A DNA stretch of 41,409 bases from Acidobacteriota bacterium (GTDB taxonomy: Bacteria; Actinomycetota; Acidimicrobiia; Spongiisociales; UBA5794): the NCBI GenBank assembly GCA_022562055.1, contig JADFQA010000028.1:1-41409 (forward strand). Direction: 5' to 3'. This document shows, in pieces, positions 22,622 to 32,050 of the stretch. The stretch's first letter is position 1. Every line of letters starts with the position of its first letter. Position numbers and translations under genes: made by a program. The notes under the pieces are model-generated. The model saw nothing but the letters and a program-made list of their open reading frames with translations. It did not search any database and was not told the DNA's origin.

Positions 22622-23727
22622 TGCCACCTACTCTCCGCCTCCGCATGCTGGATGAGCACGTCGTTACGCTCGCGGTTGAGGGAGGGGTGTATGCGCACGC
22701 GACAGGGCGAGGCCAGATACTGGACCTGACCCACTTGTGGGCTGTCCCCGGACTCGTTGACGCACATGCACACCTCGTCGCCGCCTCGACGGTCGAAATG
22801 CTCGCCACGTGTGGCGAACGTTCAGATATGCGAACAATGCGCAGGTACGCACGAGATCAGCTTGCCGGGGGCGTACTTTTGATGCTCGACAAGGGCGCCA
22901 AGAACAACACAACACTCGCCATGCTGGACATACCCGAGCCGGACCGGCCGGAGCTTCAAATGGCGGGTAAAGCGTTAGCTCCCAAGGGCGGGTATTACCC
23001 AGAATTTCCGGTCGCCGTTTCAGGCGATGACCTAGAGCGGGAAGTGGAAATTGCGTGCTCCACTACGGCAGCTCAATGGATCAAGGTTGTGGGCGATTGG
23101 CCGCGTAAGGGAAAAGGGGCTGTGCCGAATTATACGGAAGGAGAGTTGGCAGCCGCCGTAGCGGTCGCACACGGGCACGGCAGACGAGTCGCGGTTCACA
23201 CAATGGCGCCCGAGGCTCCGTCGTTTGCGGTTCGTGCCGGCGTCGATTCCATCGAACACGGTCTCTTCCTCACCATCTCGGATATCGCAGCACTTGGCGC
23301 TCGGAGAGGAATGTGGGTGCCGACGCTAGTTGCGATGGAAGGCGTTCGCGACCAACTCGGAGCTGAGTCTTCAGGTCGTCGGCTTCTAACGCGGGGCCTC
23401 GAAAATGTTGCGTCACTTTTGACATCGGCGGTTGACGCGGGCGTCCAAGTGCTCGGCGGCACCGATATCGTCTTGCCACACGGTGCGGTGGCTCTTGAGG
23501 CTCCAAAGCTGGTCGAGTATGGACTTTCACCCGAGCAAGCAACGTGGGCAGTGACCGAGGCCGGCTACGTTGCACTCGGGATCGCGAACCTTGAGTCGGG
23601 TTGTGCGGCTGACGTCACGCTTTTCGCGGCACACCCGCACCTTGACGTAAAGGAGTTGCAGACGCCTGTGGGAATTCTCCGCAGGGGCAGCTGGCTCGTT
23701 GCTCCTCCTCTGTCGCACGCGACTTAG
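22621..23727 (+). CDS. Amidohydrolase family protein
   Basis: The 368-aa metal-dependent hydrolase has the amidohydrolase motif PGLVDAHAHL near residue 43, a Lys in QWIKVVGDW (metal-bridging candidate), VAVHTMAPEA, SIEHGL, and the distal GGTDIVL Asp. These are the residues expected of the imidazolonepropionase/prolidase-type branch. It is cytoplasmic, with substrate unknown. It overlaps no neighbour, and the ABC pair starts 49 bp downstream. Confidence 0.86.
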   Translation: MPPTLRLRMLDEHVVTLAVEGGVYAHATGRGQILDLTHLWAVPGLVDAHAHLVAASTVEMLATCGERSDMRTMRRYARDQLAGGVLLMLDKGAKNNTTLAMLDIPEPDRPELQMAGKALAPKGGYYPEFPVAVSGDDLEREVEIACSTTAAQWIKVVGDWPRKGKGAVPNYTEGELAAAVAVAHGHGRRVAVHTMAPEAPSFAVRAGVDSIEHGLFLTISDIAALGARRGMWVPTLVAMEGVRDQLGAESSGRRLLTRGLENVASLLTSAVDAGVQVLGGTDIVLPHGAVALEAPKLVEYGLSPEQATWAVTEAGYVALGIANLESGCAADVTLFAAHPHLDVKELQTPVGILRRGSWLVAPPLSHAT

Positions 23728-23744
23728 CAATCCCGCACGGAAGG

Positions 23745-23750
23745 TACTAT
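23745..23750 (+). promoter_or_regulatory. Candidate -10 of the ABC exporter operon
   Basis: TACTAT lies 27 bp before the ATG, with CTTAGC at 23723-23728 (16-bp spacer) as a weak -35. A small dyad GCGGC-CGT-GCCGC (23753-23765) follows it. Confidence 0.35.
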
Positions 23751-23776
23751 TTGCGGCCGTGCCGCAGGGAGTCTGT

Positions 23777-25591
23777 ATGGCCGACCGACAACAGAAAGAC
23801 ACGCTGCGTACGGTGCTCGCAGCCGGGTTTCGGCTCGTCGGGCGCTACATAGCGTGGCATCCGCTCGCGTTCGCTCTGGCCGTCGTTGGGGCGACGGTGT
23901 TCGCGTCTGCGATCATCGGTGCTGCGGTGTTTGTCGGTTCGATAGCTGACAACTTCGTGCTGCCGATCATTGAAGGCGGCGAACCCGTTGGGAACCGCGG
24001 TCTCGTCGCAGGAGCGGTGTTGCTGGGTATAGCGACGTGGAAGGCCACGGGTATCGTGCTGCGGCGTAGTGCTGCCGGTTTCCTACAGTTCCGCACGCAG
24101 GCCGATGTCCGCCAAAAACTCGTTGACCACCAGTTGTCGCTCACGTTGGCGTGGTACCAGGGACGATCTGTAGGTGACCTCCTTGCTGTGTCCGACGCAG
24201 ATGCTCGTGGCGCAACGTTTGTCCTCGCACCGCTCCCATACGGTACGGCTGCGGTCGTCCTCCTCGTGGGCACTGTCGTCATCACGTTCACGGTTGACGC
24301 GCTGCTCGGCGTGGTCGTTCTCCTAGCGATCGCGGCAGCGTTGGTGGTAGATGTCTGGGGAGCGTGGCTGATATTCCAAGGCTTCGAGCGCGTTCAGGCA
24401 AAAAGAGGTGCCGTCAGCGACGTCACCCACGAATCGTTTGACGGGGCGCTCACGGTGAAGGCTCTTGGGCGGGAGGCTTTCGAAACCGATCGGGTCAGAA
24501 GGGTGTCTGAGGAGCTGCGGGATGAGTTGATTTACGTCGGCGTTCTCAGGGGGAACCTCACAGCGGCTGTCGACGCGATTCTGCCGCTCGCAACGGTTGC
24601 GATTCTCGTTCTTGGGGCACTTCGTTTCGCTGACGGTGGTGCGACTCCAGGAGAGCTTGTCACAGTTGCGTACCTTCTGTCTCAGTTGGTGTTTCCGGTT
24701 CGGATTGTCGGGTTTGTGTTGTGGGAGATGGCAGCCGGGGTCGCCGCCTGGCACCGGGTCGCCGAAATCCTCGACGCGGATGATGTGCAGTCCTACGGTG
24801 CTCTTCGTAGCAAGCCCGACACGTCAGGCGCCGACGTTGCGACGGATGCGGTGGAGTTCTCGTATGTATCGGGTGATCGGATCCTTGCAGACGTTGATCT
24901 GACTATTGAGCCGGGAACAACTGTTGCCGTTGTCGGACCAACCGCGTCTGGAAAGTCGACCCTCGTGATGTTGCTGGCGCGTCTCTGGGACCCGGTTTCT
25001 GGTGTCATCAAGCTTGACGCTCGCGATCTGCGAGACTTCGCCCGGTCCGAACTGCCCTCCGAGATTGCTTACGTTGGTCAGGACACGTTTCTGTTCGACA
25101 ACTCTGTTACGGGCAACATCGGTCTTGGTTCTATCAACAACGCCACAATCATCGAAATGGCAGCCGAGCTCGCCGCGGCAACCGAATTCATTAACGCCTT
25201 GCCGAAAGGGTTCGCCACGAGAATTGGTGAAAGAGGAGCCTCGCTGTCCGGTGGGCAGCGGCAACGAATAGCAATCGCCCGAGCACTCGCACGACAACCT
25301 CGACTACTCATCCTCGACGACGCAACGTCGGCGGTTGACCCCACGGTGGAATCGCGAATTCTTGCGGCACTGAGTTCCAGCGCTATGCCGGCAACCATCG
25401 TCATGGTGGCGTACCGACCTTCTTCGATCCGACTTGCCGATACCGTGGTGTACATCGAGGGAGGCCGCATCGTTGCACATGCAACCCATGGTGACCTTAT
25501 GAAGTCGCACCCGGGTTACGCCCGCCTCCTGCAAGCGTACGAACACGATGCGCAGAGGCGGTCGTCAACAGACGCCGGGAGTCTGTCATGA
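23777..25591 (+). CDS. ABC exporter half-transporter with degenerate ATP site
   Basis: The 604-aa half-transporter has an N-terminal six-helix exporter domain (about 20-330) and a C-terminal nucleotide-binding domain. Walker A has K393 (GPTASGKST) and the signature is intact LSGGQ (490-494). Walker B reads LLILDD with D515 in place of the catalytic Glu, and the switch residue is Y546 (VAYRP) instead of His. It pairs with the next gene, which has LSAGE instead of LSGGQ. In heterodimeric exporters the two sites differ in exactly this way, with one non-hydrolysing. ATG at 23777 has GGGAG upstream. Cargo unknown. Confidence 0.9.
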   Translation: MADRQQKDTLRTVLAAGFRLVGRYIAWHPLAFALAVVGATVFASAIIGAAVFVGSIADNFVLPIIEGGEPVGNRGLVAGAVLLGIATWKATGIVLRRSAAGFLQFRTQADVRQKLVDHQLSLTLAWYQGRSVGDLLAVSDADARGATFVLAPLPYGTAAVVLLVGTVVITFTVDALLGVVVLLAIAAALVVDVWGAWLIFQGFERVQAKRGAVSDVTHESFDGALTVKALGREAFETDRVRRVSEELRDELIYVGVLRGNLTAAVDAILPLATVAILVLGALRFADGGATPGELVTVAYLLSQLVFPVRIVGFVLWEMAAGVAAWHRVAEILDADDVQSYGALRSKPDTSGADVATDAVEFSYVSGDRILADVDLTIEPGTTVAVVGPTASGKSTLVMLLARLWDPVSGVIKLDARDLRDFARSELPSEIAYVGQDTFLFDNSVTGNIGLGSINNATIIEMAAELAAATEFINALPKGFATRIGERGASLSGGQRQRIAIARALARQPRLLILDDATSAVDPTVESRILAALSSSAMPATIVMVAYRPSSIRLADTVVYIEGGRIVAHATHGDLMKSHPGYARLLQAYEHDAQRRSSTDAGSLS

Positions 25592-27363
25592 GCACATCCG
25601 GGGTATCTACGTCGGCCGCCCTGCGTCGCGCGTTCGTGGTCGCTCCGTCGCTGCGTAACGGTCTCGGAGTTACTCTCGCCCTCGCTGTGGCAGGGACGGC
25701 GCTGCGCCTCGTGGTGCCGTTTGCAGTACAGCAAATTCTCGACAGACAGCTCTTCGGTGGTGGGGCCGTTGACACGGGCACCGTGCTCACGAGCGGTGGC
25801 ATCGCCGCAGCCGCGATGGTTCTCTCAGCGCTGGCTGCGCGCGCTTCGACGATACGGCTTGCCACCGCAGCAGCGACCGGACTGTCGGACCTTCGCGTCC
25901 TCACGTTTGGCCATCTACAGAGCCTGTCAGTTCTCCACACTGAAGCGGAACGTCGCGGTGCATTAGTAGCGCGTGTGACAAGCGATCCCGAGACGATTGC
26001 ACAGTTCATGCAGTGGGGTGGCGTCGGACTTATCGTGGGCACCGCCCAAGTTTCGCTGACCTTCGTGGTGATGATGATCTTCGATTGGCGCCTTACGGGC
26101 GTAGTCGTCGCCGGAGTTGTCGTCTATGCCGCCGCCCTTTGGTGGTTTCAGAGTATTCTGCGGCGGGCCCACGACCGAGTCCGCGGTCTCGTGGCGAAGA
26201 GCCTCACCGTAATTGGCGAAGCAATCTCAGGTCTGCCAGTGATACGAGCGTTCGGGATCGAGGCCGAGACGTCAGAGAACGTCCGGGGCGCCATAGACGA
26301 GCAATTCGTAGCCGAGTACGACACGGGTCGTCTTGGGGCTTTCCTCTTCTCATCCGCGGAAATCTTTGCTGGAGCGATCAACGGAGCGGTAGTCATGGTC
26401 GGCCTTACATTGGGCGGCAACGGGTCGCTCAGTCCCGGGACGTTGATCGCATTCCTCTTCCTCATCAACCTGTTTGTCGAGCCGATCCAGATGCTTGTCG
26501 AAGTCGTTGATCAGGCGCAAGCCGCCGGATCGGGTCTGAGGCGGATCCTCGATGTTCTCGACACACCGAGTGATGTGCCAGAGGTGACCCCTGCCGAAGC
26601 GCAACAGTTGCCGACCGCGATGCTTGACGTCGTTTTTGAGGCCGTTCGGTACCGCTATCCGGACGGGGAAGTCGATGTTCTCAGAGACATTTCGGTAACG
26701 GTTCGCGCCGGAGAAAATGTCGCGATTGTTGGGGAGACGGGTTCAGGAAAGACAACGTTTGCGAAGTTGGCAACGCGCCTCATTGACCCGAGCAGCGGCG
26801 CGATCAGCCTGGGGTCAGTTCCGCTGCTTGCGGTGCAGTTCGATGACCTCCGATCACATGTTGCATATGTGCCCCAGGAGGGGTTTCTCTTTGACACGAC
26901 GATCGAACAAAACGTCCGTTACGGCGACCTGGATTGCACGCTTGGTGACATTCGCGCCGCGTTTGACGACCTTGGACTCAGCGGGTGGGTGGAGGGGCTT
27001 CCAGACGGACTCCAGACAGAGGTCGGCGAGCAGGGCTCATCGCTGTCCGCGGGCGAACGCCAACTCGTCGCCCTCACGCGGGCGTGGATAGCTCGACCGA
27101 CGTTGTTGGTTCTCGACGAGGCAACGTCTGCGGTGGACCCCGTATTGGATGTGCAACTCCGCCAGGCAATGGAGCGCATCATCAGCTCGCGAACGTCTCT
27201 CACCATTGCACACCGCCTGTCTACGGCTGAAGCGGCAGACAGGATTCTGGTCTTTGCCGACGGTGAACTAGTCGAAGACGGCACCCATGTGGAGCTTCTC
27301 GCGAAGAATGGAACATACGCCGCGATGCACGCCCACTGGGAACACGGAACCATTAGCGCATGA
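25588..27363 (+). CDS. ABC exporter half-transporter with canonical catalytic residues
   Basis: The 591-aa partner overlaps the first half by 4 bp (ATGA). It has an N-terminal membrane domain (about 1-330), Walker A with K388 (GETGSGKTT), Walker B LLVLDE with catalytic E511, and H542 in IAHRLST. Its signature is LSAGE (486-490) rather than LSGGQ. It therefore supplies the catalytic part of the active site, while its own changed signature faces the partner's degenerate Walker B. A drug, lipid or peptide exporter is expected; the cargo cannot be inferred. Confidence 0.92.
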   Translation: MSTSGVSTSAALRRAFVVAPSLRNGLGVTLALAVAGTALRLVVPFAVQQILDRQLFGGGAVDTGTVLTSGGIAAAAMVLSALAARASTIRLATAAATGLSDLRVLTFGHLQSLSVLHTEAERRGALVARVTSDPETIAQFMQWGGVGLIVGTAQVSLTFVVMMIFDWRLTGVVVAGVVVYAAALWWFQSILRRAHDRVRGLVAKSLTVIGEAISGLPVIRAFGIEAETSENVRGAIDEQFVAEYDTGRLGAFLFSSAEIFAGAINGAVVMVGLTLGGNGSLSPGTLIAFLFLINLFVEPIQMLVEVVDQAQAAGSGLRRILDVLDTPSDVPEVTPAEAQQLPTAMLDVVFEAVRYRYPDGEVDVLRDISVTVRAGENVAIVGETGSGKTTFAKLATRLIDPSSGAISLGSVPLLAVQFDDLRSHVAYVPQEGFLFDTTIEQNVRYGDLDCTLGDIRAAFDDLGLSGWVEGLPDGLQTEVGEQGSSLSAGERQLVALTRAWIARPTLLVLDEATSAVDPVLDVQLRQAMERIISSRTSLTIAHRLSTAEAADRILVFADGELVEDGTHVELLAKNGTYAAMHAHWEHGTISA

Positions 27364-27410
27364 CGACGCTCGCTGGACACCGTCTTGCGTTTCACATTAT
27401 GGAGCGTCGT
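27363..27410 (+). terminator. Inverted repeat at the end of the ABC operon
   Basis: ACGACGCTC (27363-27371) and GAGCGTCGT (27402-27410) are exact complements around a 30-nt loop. The 5' arm touches the stop codon. It could be a terminator or an mRNA structure ahead of the Rph-like gene, which starts 51 bp further on. Confidence 0.4.
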
Positions 27411-27460
27411 TGTGCGTACCGTGTCGGAACAGAACGCTGTGCGTGGGTGTTCTCCAGACC

Positions 27461-30085
27461 ATGAGGGTTGTAAGGCAGCTTGACGGGTCGGGGGCCCGCG
27501 TCGACGAAGTCGGCGGTAAAGCAGTGGGTCTCGATCGGCTTCTGTCGTACGGATTTCCAGTGCCGAGGGCGCTCGCCGTCACAGTCGATGTCTATCGAGC
27601 CTTCGTAGAAGGTGCCGATCTCCAGGAGGAGCTTGTAAAGATCGCCGCAAGCGAACTCCCACCACCTGAACGAATCGAAGCTGAGACCCGCACTGTTGAC
27701 GGGATGTTCCGAATGGCCGGCCTCGACCACGCAATCGAACAGGAAATCCGAACGGCGCTGCGAACGCTTCTTGCGGAGGGACCGATTGCGGTGCGCTCGT
27801 CTGCAACTGCCGAGGACACGGGGGCGGCATCATTCGCAGGCCAGTACCGCACCGTGCTTGGCATCGAAGACGAGCACGCGGCTCTAGAGGCTATCAAGCT
27901 GTGTTGGGCGTCGCTGTGGGGGCCGTCGGTGCGGGCATATAGGAAGAAAGAACGGATATCCGACGTCGATCTTGCCATGGCGGTTGTGATCCAGGTGATG
28001 GTGCCCGCCCGCCACGCCGGAGTTGTCTTCACCCGAGACCCGCTCGGCGATCCGGAAACTGCCCGCATCGAGATCGTAGAGGGTCTCGGCGAGGCACTCG
28101 TATCAGGGGAGGTGACTCCAGACGACTATCGCGTGGATCGAGCGACCCTGAGGGTGCGGGGTTCCCAAGCCGGCGAAGCGCCCGCCTTCATAGAGGACCT
28201 TGTGCGCATGACGCTGCGAGTCGAACGCCGCTTTGGAGCCCCGATGGATGTCGAATGGGCTCATGACGGCCACCAATTGCTTCTCCTCCAGGCTCGGCCG
28301 ATAACCATTCAAGGCTTCCATCGGCCTGACGACGACGGTTTTGATACCGTCCCAGAACCGGGCAACACGTACACCCCATACGGCCTCGCCGAGATGCTCC
28401 CAGGCGTCATGCCACCGCTCCTGTGGAGCATCAACGCCCCAATGTTGGATAATGCTTTTCGGCGGCTTTTCGCGGATCTTGAAATACCGCCACCGAGGGT
28501 CGCAGGCACGTTCCTCACCATCGGTCGGTTCCGCGGTCGCGCAGCACTCAACCTCAGCGTCCTCAAGGAGGCGGCCGCATCGATGCCTGGCGGTTCGGCC
28601 GCGGAGGTCGAAAGACAGTACCTCGGCAGGGCAGTGTCCGAGGATCTCGGGGATGAAGCAGATCAGAAGACCGGAATCCGCCAGACAATCGCGGGTCTCA
28701 AGTCGCTGCGGGTGCGCAAACGAGTCGAGGACGAAGTCGCCCTGTTCTCTGACGCCGTTGAGTTCATTCTCGCCATCGGAGCAGACCTTGAGGCTCTCCC
28801 CATCCAGCGGCTACTGACCTACCGAGCGAGAATCCGAGATCTAGCGTGGCGTGGTTACGAGGCTGAGATCGCCGCTTCCGCGGGAGCGGCCGCGGCATAT
28901 CGGGGGTTAGAGATTGCCTTGGAGCGTTGGGCCGGAAGAGACGATGCTGCGCTCTGGGCCCAGAGATTGACCGCAGGACCAAACCCGAGCGAGCAAGCGG
29001 GCACCAACTGTGCAGGCGAATTGTGGGACCTCTATGTCGCGGACGTGCAGAACCAGCCACCTTGTGATTACTTGATCAGTGGACCAGTCGAGACCACGGA
29101 GGCTCGGCTTGAGGCACTCGGCGAGGATGGCGCACGGTTTGTGACGGCGGTCCATCGCACTATGCGGCACTTCGGAAGCATGGCGCTGTACGGAGACGTC
29201 ACCTGGGATGAGGATCCGGCGATGGTCTGGGAGTGTGTTGCATCCATGGCGCGGTGCGACGTCGACGGCCACAACATCTCCCCGGCACCCCGCATAGCCG
29301 CCACCAGGCAGAGCCGAGACGAGGCTTTTGACGAACTCGTTGCGGGTTTCAAGAGTTCGTGGAAATGGCGTCTTACGAGGATCATGACGGGCCAAGTCGT
29401 CGACATGCGACGACGGATGCTTCGCAAGTTAGCGGGCGACGCTACCCAGTTCTTGAGTCTTCGAGAACGCGCGAAGGCCGCTCTATTGATCCTTGGGGGA
29501 GAGGAACGCCGACTAATCAAGGAAGCAGCCCGCCGACTCGTTGGGTCCGGCATGATCAACGCCCTCGATGATGTCCTCATGCTCTCGGACCAAGAATTGG
29601 CCCTCATGCTGGTAGGGGAAGAACCCGTATCTGTTGAGGAACTCGCGCGGCGCTCGAATGCGCACGAACAAGCCAAGCTCGGCGATCCGCTGCCGCAAAC
29701 ATTCACCGGGCAACCCGGCGTTGAGGTCTTCGAGCCTGTCGATGGGCAACAGCTGAATGGATGGGCGGCAAGTCCCGGCACTACCCGCGGTCGGGTACGT
29801 CTTCTCGCGACAGTGGCGGACGGTGCAAAGCTTGAAGCGGGCGATGTTCTGGTCGCCAGGAGTACCGACCCCAGTTGGACGCCGCTGTTTCTGATCGCCG
29901 GTGCCATTGTTCTCGAAGAGGGCGGGCCGCTCTCGCACGCCGCAATCGTCGCCCGCGAGTTTGGGATTCCCGCTGTTCTCAACGTCAAGGGCGCACTGCG
30001 CTCGCTCGAAGAAGGTGCCGAGGTCGAAGTCGACGGCACTGTTGGAACCGTCACCTTGCTCGACGACTTCAGGGACGCCGCATGA
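27461..30085 (+). CDS. PEP-utilising phosphotransferase, rifampicin-phosphotransferase-like
   Basis: The 874-aa protein has an N-terminal ATP-grasp-like domain (about 1-310; K20 in VGGKAVGL, AVRSSATAEDTGAASFAGQ, GVVFTRDPLGD, LLLLQARPITIQG). A central variable domain (about 330-760) and a C-terminal swivelling His domain follow (EEGGPLSHAAIVAREFG with H826). In listerial RPH the catalytic His is at 825, and the domain order and length agree. That enzyme uses ATP and the His to phosphorylate rifampicin; a PEP-synthase-like role remains possible. The ATG at 27461 is chosen to match the family start; no good ribosome site is visible and GTG 27443 is an alternative. The next gene overlaps by 4 bp. 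Confidence 0.85.
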   Translation: MRVVRQLDGSGARVDEVGGKAVGLDRLLSYGFPVPRALAVTVDVYRAFVEGADLQEELVKIAASELPPPERIEAETRTVDGMFRMAGLDHAIEQEIRTALRTLLAEGPIAVRSSATAEDTGAASFAGQYRTVLGIEDEHAALEAIKLCWASLWGPSVRAYRKKERISDVDLAMAVVIQVMVPARHAGVVFTRDPLGDPETARIEIVEGLGEALVSGEVTPDDYRVDRATLRVRGSQAGEAPAFIEDLVRMTLRVERRFGAPMDVEWAHDGHQLLLLQARPITIQGFHRPDDDGFDTVPEPGNTYTPYGLAEMLPGVMPPLLWSINAPMLDNAFRRLFADLEIPPPRVAGTFLTIGRFRGRAALNLSVLKEAAASMPGGSAAEVERQYLGRAVSEDLGDEADQKTGIRQTIAGLKSLRVRKRVEDEVALFSDAVEFILAIGADLEALPIQRLLTYRARIRDLAWRGYEAEIAASAGAAAAYRGLEIALERWAGRDDAALWAQRLTAGPNPSEQAGTNCAGELWDLYVADVQNQPPCDYLISGPVETTEARLEALGEDGARFVTAVHRTMRHFGSMALYGDVTWDEDPAMVWECVASMARCDVDGHNISPAPRIAATRQSRDEAFDELVAGFKSSWKWRLTRIMTGQVVDMRRRMLRKLAGDATQFLSLRERAKAALLILGGEERRLIKEAARRLVGSGMINALDDVLMLSDQELALMLVGEEPVSVEELARRSNAHEQAKLGDPLPQTFTGQPGVEVFEPVDGQQLNGWAASPGTTRGRVRLLATVADGAKLEAGDVLVARSTDPSWTPLFLIAGAIVLEEGGPLSHAAIVAREFGIPAVLNVKGALRSLEEGAEVEVDGTVGTVTLLDDFRDAA

Positions 30086-30693
30086 GGCGCTTCACCGAGT
30101 ACGAACTGCTGACATCCCCACTGCGAAGAGATCTCACGGTTACAGACGATGCCCCTGGGCTCAACGTCTTCGTCCCGGGTCTCATGGGGGCAGGGATACT
30201 GCTGTCGGCAGGAATTCTTGTCAGCGACGGCATCAAGAAACTATTCCCCAACAGCGGCACAAGAAGGCGTATAGACGTTACCCGCGGGGTCCAACGAATT
30301 GTCGCCGACGTTGCCGCTGCGGCAGGAGTCGCTATCAACGAGGACAATATCTCCCGGCGTAAGCTCCGCAGTGTTGCCTGGTATACATTCGGGGCGGCCA
30401 CCGCCGCGGTCGTTGCGTTCGCGTCGGTGTCCCGCGGAATCGAGGCGTATGCGACCGCCGGACTCTTCGAAGAGAACGCCATCGCTATCGTGTTCGGTTC
30501 TGTGGTAGCAGCGATCGCAACAGCGTTTGCGGTCGTGTTAGCGTTACTGGCGTTGGGCAGAAATCGGCGTATTCCCGGTATCACCGCCTTGATGGAATCG
30601 ACCGCCCTGGGGCGGCTCAACGCACCACCAGAGAGCAGACTGGATCGGGCACGGCTGCTCATCCCCGAGTTTCAAGAAGGAGATACGCGATGA
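30082..30693 (+). CDS. Hypothetical membrane protein of the Rph-like operon
   Basis: The 203-aa protein has three probable membrane segments (about 24-45, 90-110, 122-148). The first follows a polar N-terminus. The C-terminal 50 residues (GRNRRIPGITALMESTALGR, then ESRLDRARLLIPEFQEG) are soluble. No family is recognised. It overlaps the Rph-like stop (ATGA) and its own end overlaps the next gene (ATGA), so the three should be co-translated. A membrane platform for the phosphotransferase is one idea from position only. Confidence 0.65.
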   Translation: MRRFTEYELLTSPLRRDLTVTDDAPGLNVFVPGLMGAGILLSAGILVSDGIKKLFPNSGTRRRIDVTRGVQRIVADVAAAAGVAINEDNISRRKLRSVAWYTFGAATAAVVAFASVSRGIEAYATAGLFEENAIAIVFGSVVAAIATAFAVVLALLALGRNRRIPGITALMESTALGRLNAPPESRLDRARLLIPEFQEGDTR

Positions 30694-31064
30694 ACAAAAG
30701 ACGTATTGCAACAGTCAGCCTCTTTGGCTTCGTCGGTTACGCCGGCATCTACATATTTATCTACCTGTGGCGTGCCTTTCGGGTTGCAGAACCCGAAAAC
30801 CTTCAGTACGTTGCACTGTGGCACGGCGATAACTTTTCCCGTTCGATTCTGGTTTCAGTGCTCTTCCTGATCGGGCTGGTCGTGATGCTCCACGTGTCGC
30901 TTCTCAGACGTCAAGGTGGATCCGGGCAGATCACGCTACGGTTGGATGTTCAGGAATGGCTTGTACGACAGGCAGAGGCGACGAACGAGGACCCATCTCG
31001 TTTGGCCGATCGGGCGATCAGCACCTACCGGGCCCGCGTCGAAGGCACAAGGACGACGAGCTAG
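30690..31064 (+). CDS. Two-helix membrane protein with a ribbon-helix-helix-like C-terminal domain
   Basis: The 124-aa protein has two hydrophobic segments (about 9-27 and 52-72), then a linker RRQGGSG. Residues 80-117 (QITLRLDVQEWLVRQAEATN, then EDPSRLADRAISTYRARV) fit the RHH/CopG pattern: a short strand ITLRLD, a helix, a turn and a second helix with the SxLxxxAI spacing. If folded that way it would be a membrane-tethered DNA-binding or dimerisation domain. It is coupled by overlap to the preceding gene. No such arrangement is known to me, and the RHH reading is inference from pattern. Confidence 0.6.
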   Translation: MNKRRIATVSLFGFVGYAGIYIFIYLWRAFRVAEPENLQYVALWHGDNFSRSILVSVLFLIGLVVMLHVSLLRRQGGSGQITLRLDVQEWLVRQAEATNEDPSRLADRAISTYRARVEGTRTTS

Positions 31065-31091
31065 CGGCGCTCGGGGTCCGGTGTTTCCCAG

Positions 31092-31817
31092 CTACTCACT
31101 GATGCGGGTTCGGGTGCTGAACTCGCATCCCAGCTCGCCACCAAAGTGGTGCCCGCGCAGCGACCATGCAACGGTGATCACAAACGCGGTTCCGACGAGG
31201 AGAGCCCCAACAACGTCCGAAAACCAATGGACGTCGAGATAGACCCGCGAGATCGCGACGCCGAGGATGATTGTGGTGGCCGCGACATAGCCCGCGACAC
31301 GCACCGCCGTCCGATTGGATGAACGCCACAACACCGCGGCGAGCACCCCGTAGAATCCGACCGTTGCCAGCACATGTCCACTGGGAAAGGACGGGCCGTT
31401 ACCCGGAACCAAACGCGCAAGGTCAGGACGAGGTCGGTCGACGATCGTTTTGAGGGCGTATTCGAGCGGCGGGTTGGCTAGGAAGGCGATGGTCATCACA
31501 GTGAGCGCTCTCTGACATCGCCCGGTCCGCACCACCCACACAGCCAAAAGAAGCAGCAGGGTGCCAATTGTCCATCGGCTCCCGAGACGAGTGACCCATA
31601 TCATTGTCTCGTTTAACCAGGGCCTACGCAGCTCGATCAATTCCTCTTGAACCGTGCCATCGAGGCTCACAATCCACGACGCCCTTGACGCCACCAAGAC
31701 GGCCAACACAACGAAGGCAGCGATGGAGGTGACAAACAGCTGAAACCCGGGACCTCGGTTGATGGACCGCTGAACTGTTTGTCTCCAACGTGAAATCTCA
31801 GTCTTCGTCGTCGACAT
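31092..31817 (-). CDS. PAP2-family phosphatase
   Basis: The 241-aa membrane phosphatase of the PAP2 superfamily has about six hydrophobic segments. The three catalytic motifs are KTIVDRPRP, PSGHVLA and SRVYLDVHWFSDV. It would dephosphorylate lipid phosphates such as undecaprenyl pyrophosphate or phosphatidate, on the outer face of the membrane. The start MSTTKTEISRWRQT is a cytoplasmic tail. It is convergent with the RHH-like gene, with a 27-bp gap. No terminator hairpin is clear there. Confidence 0.9.
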   Translation of the reverse strand: MSTTKTEISRWRQTVQRSINRGPGFQLFVTSIAAFVVLAVLVASRASWIVSLDGTVQEELIELRRPWLNETMIWVTRLGSRWTIGTLLLLLAVWVVRTGRCQRALTVMTIAFLANPPLEYALKTIVDRPRPDLARLVPGNGPSFPSGHVLATVGFYGVLAAVLWRSSNRTAVRVAGYVAATTIILGVAISRVYLDVHWFSDVVGALLVGTAFVITVAWSLRGHHFGGELGCEFSTRTRISE

Positions 31818-32050
31818 AGTCCAGCGTCTCCATAGTCATAGCAACTCAAACAGTGTGTCATATATGCCCAGGGCTCCGCGTAACCACATCATTCTCGGCG
31901 TACCGTGACGTTCCTTGCGTTTCGAGGTCGGGCGGTGCGCGGAGCTAGATCGCACAAGCGTGTACCGGCGCGCCTCAAGAGCGGGCCCTCGAATATCGAT
32001 AGATGCCGGGGACGCCTCCAGCCACCCTTATCGGGAGATCGGGTATTTCA
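31818..32050. other. Intergenic region upstream of the PAP2 gene and gene remains
   Basis: This 233-bp stretch carries the 5' region of the divergent PAP2 gene and then low-quality sequence with no gene I can support. The 32051 frame follows a GGGAGATCGGG that could act as a weak ribosome site. Confidence 0.4.

Noticed and set aside
29068-30054. Minus-strand frame of 328 codons
   Set aside because: Antisense to the Rph-like gene, with no recognised motif.
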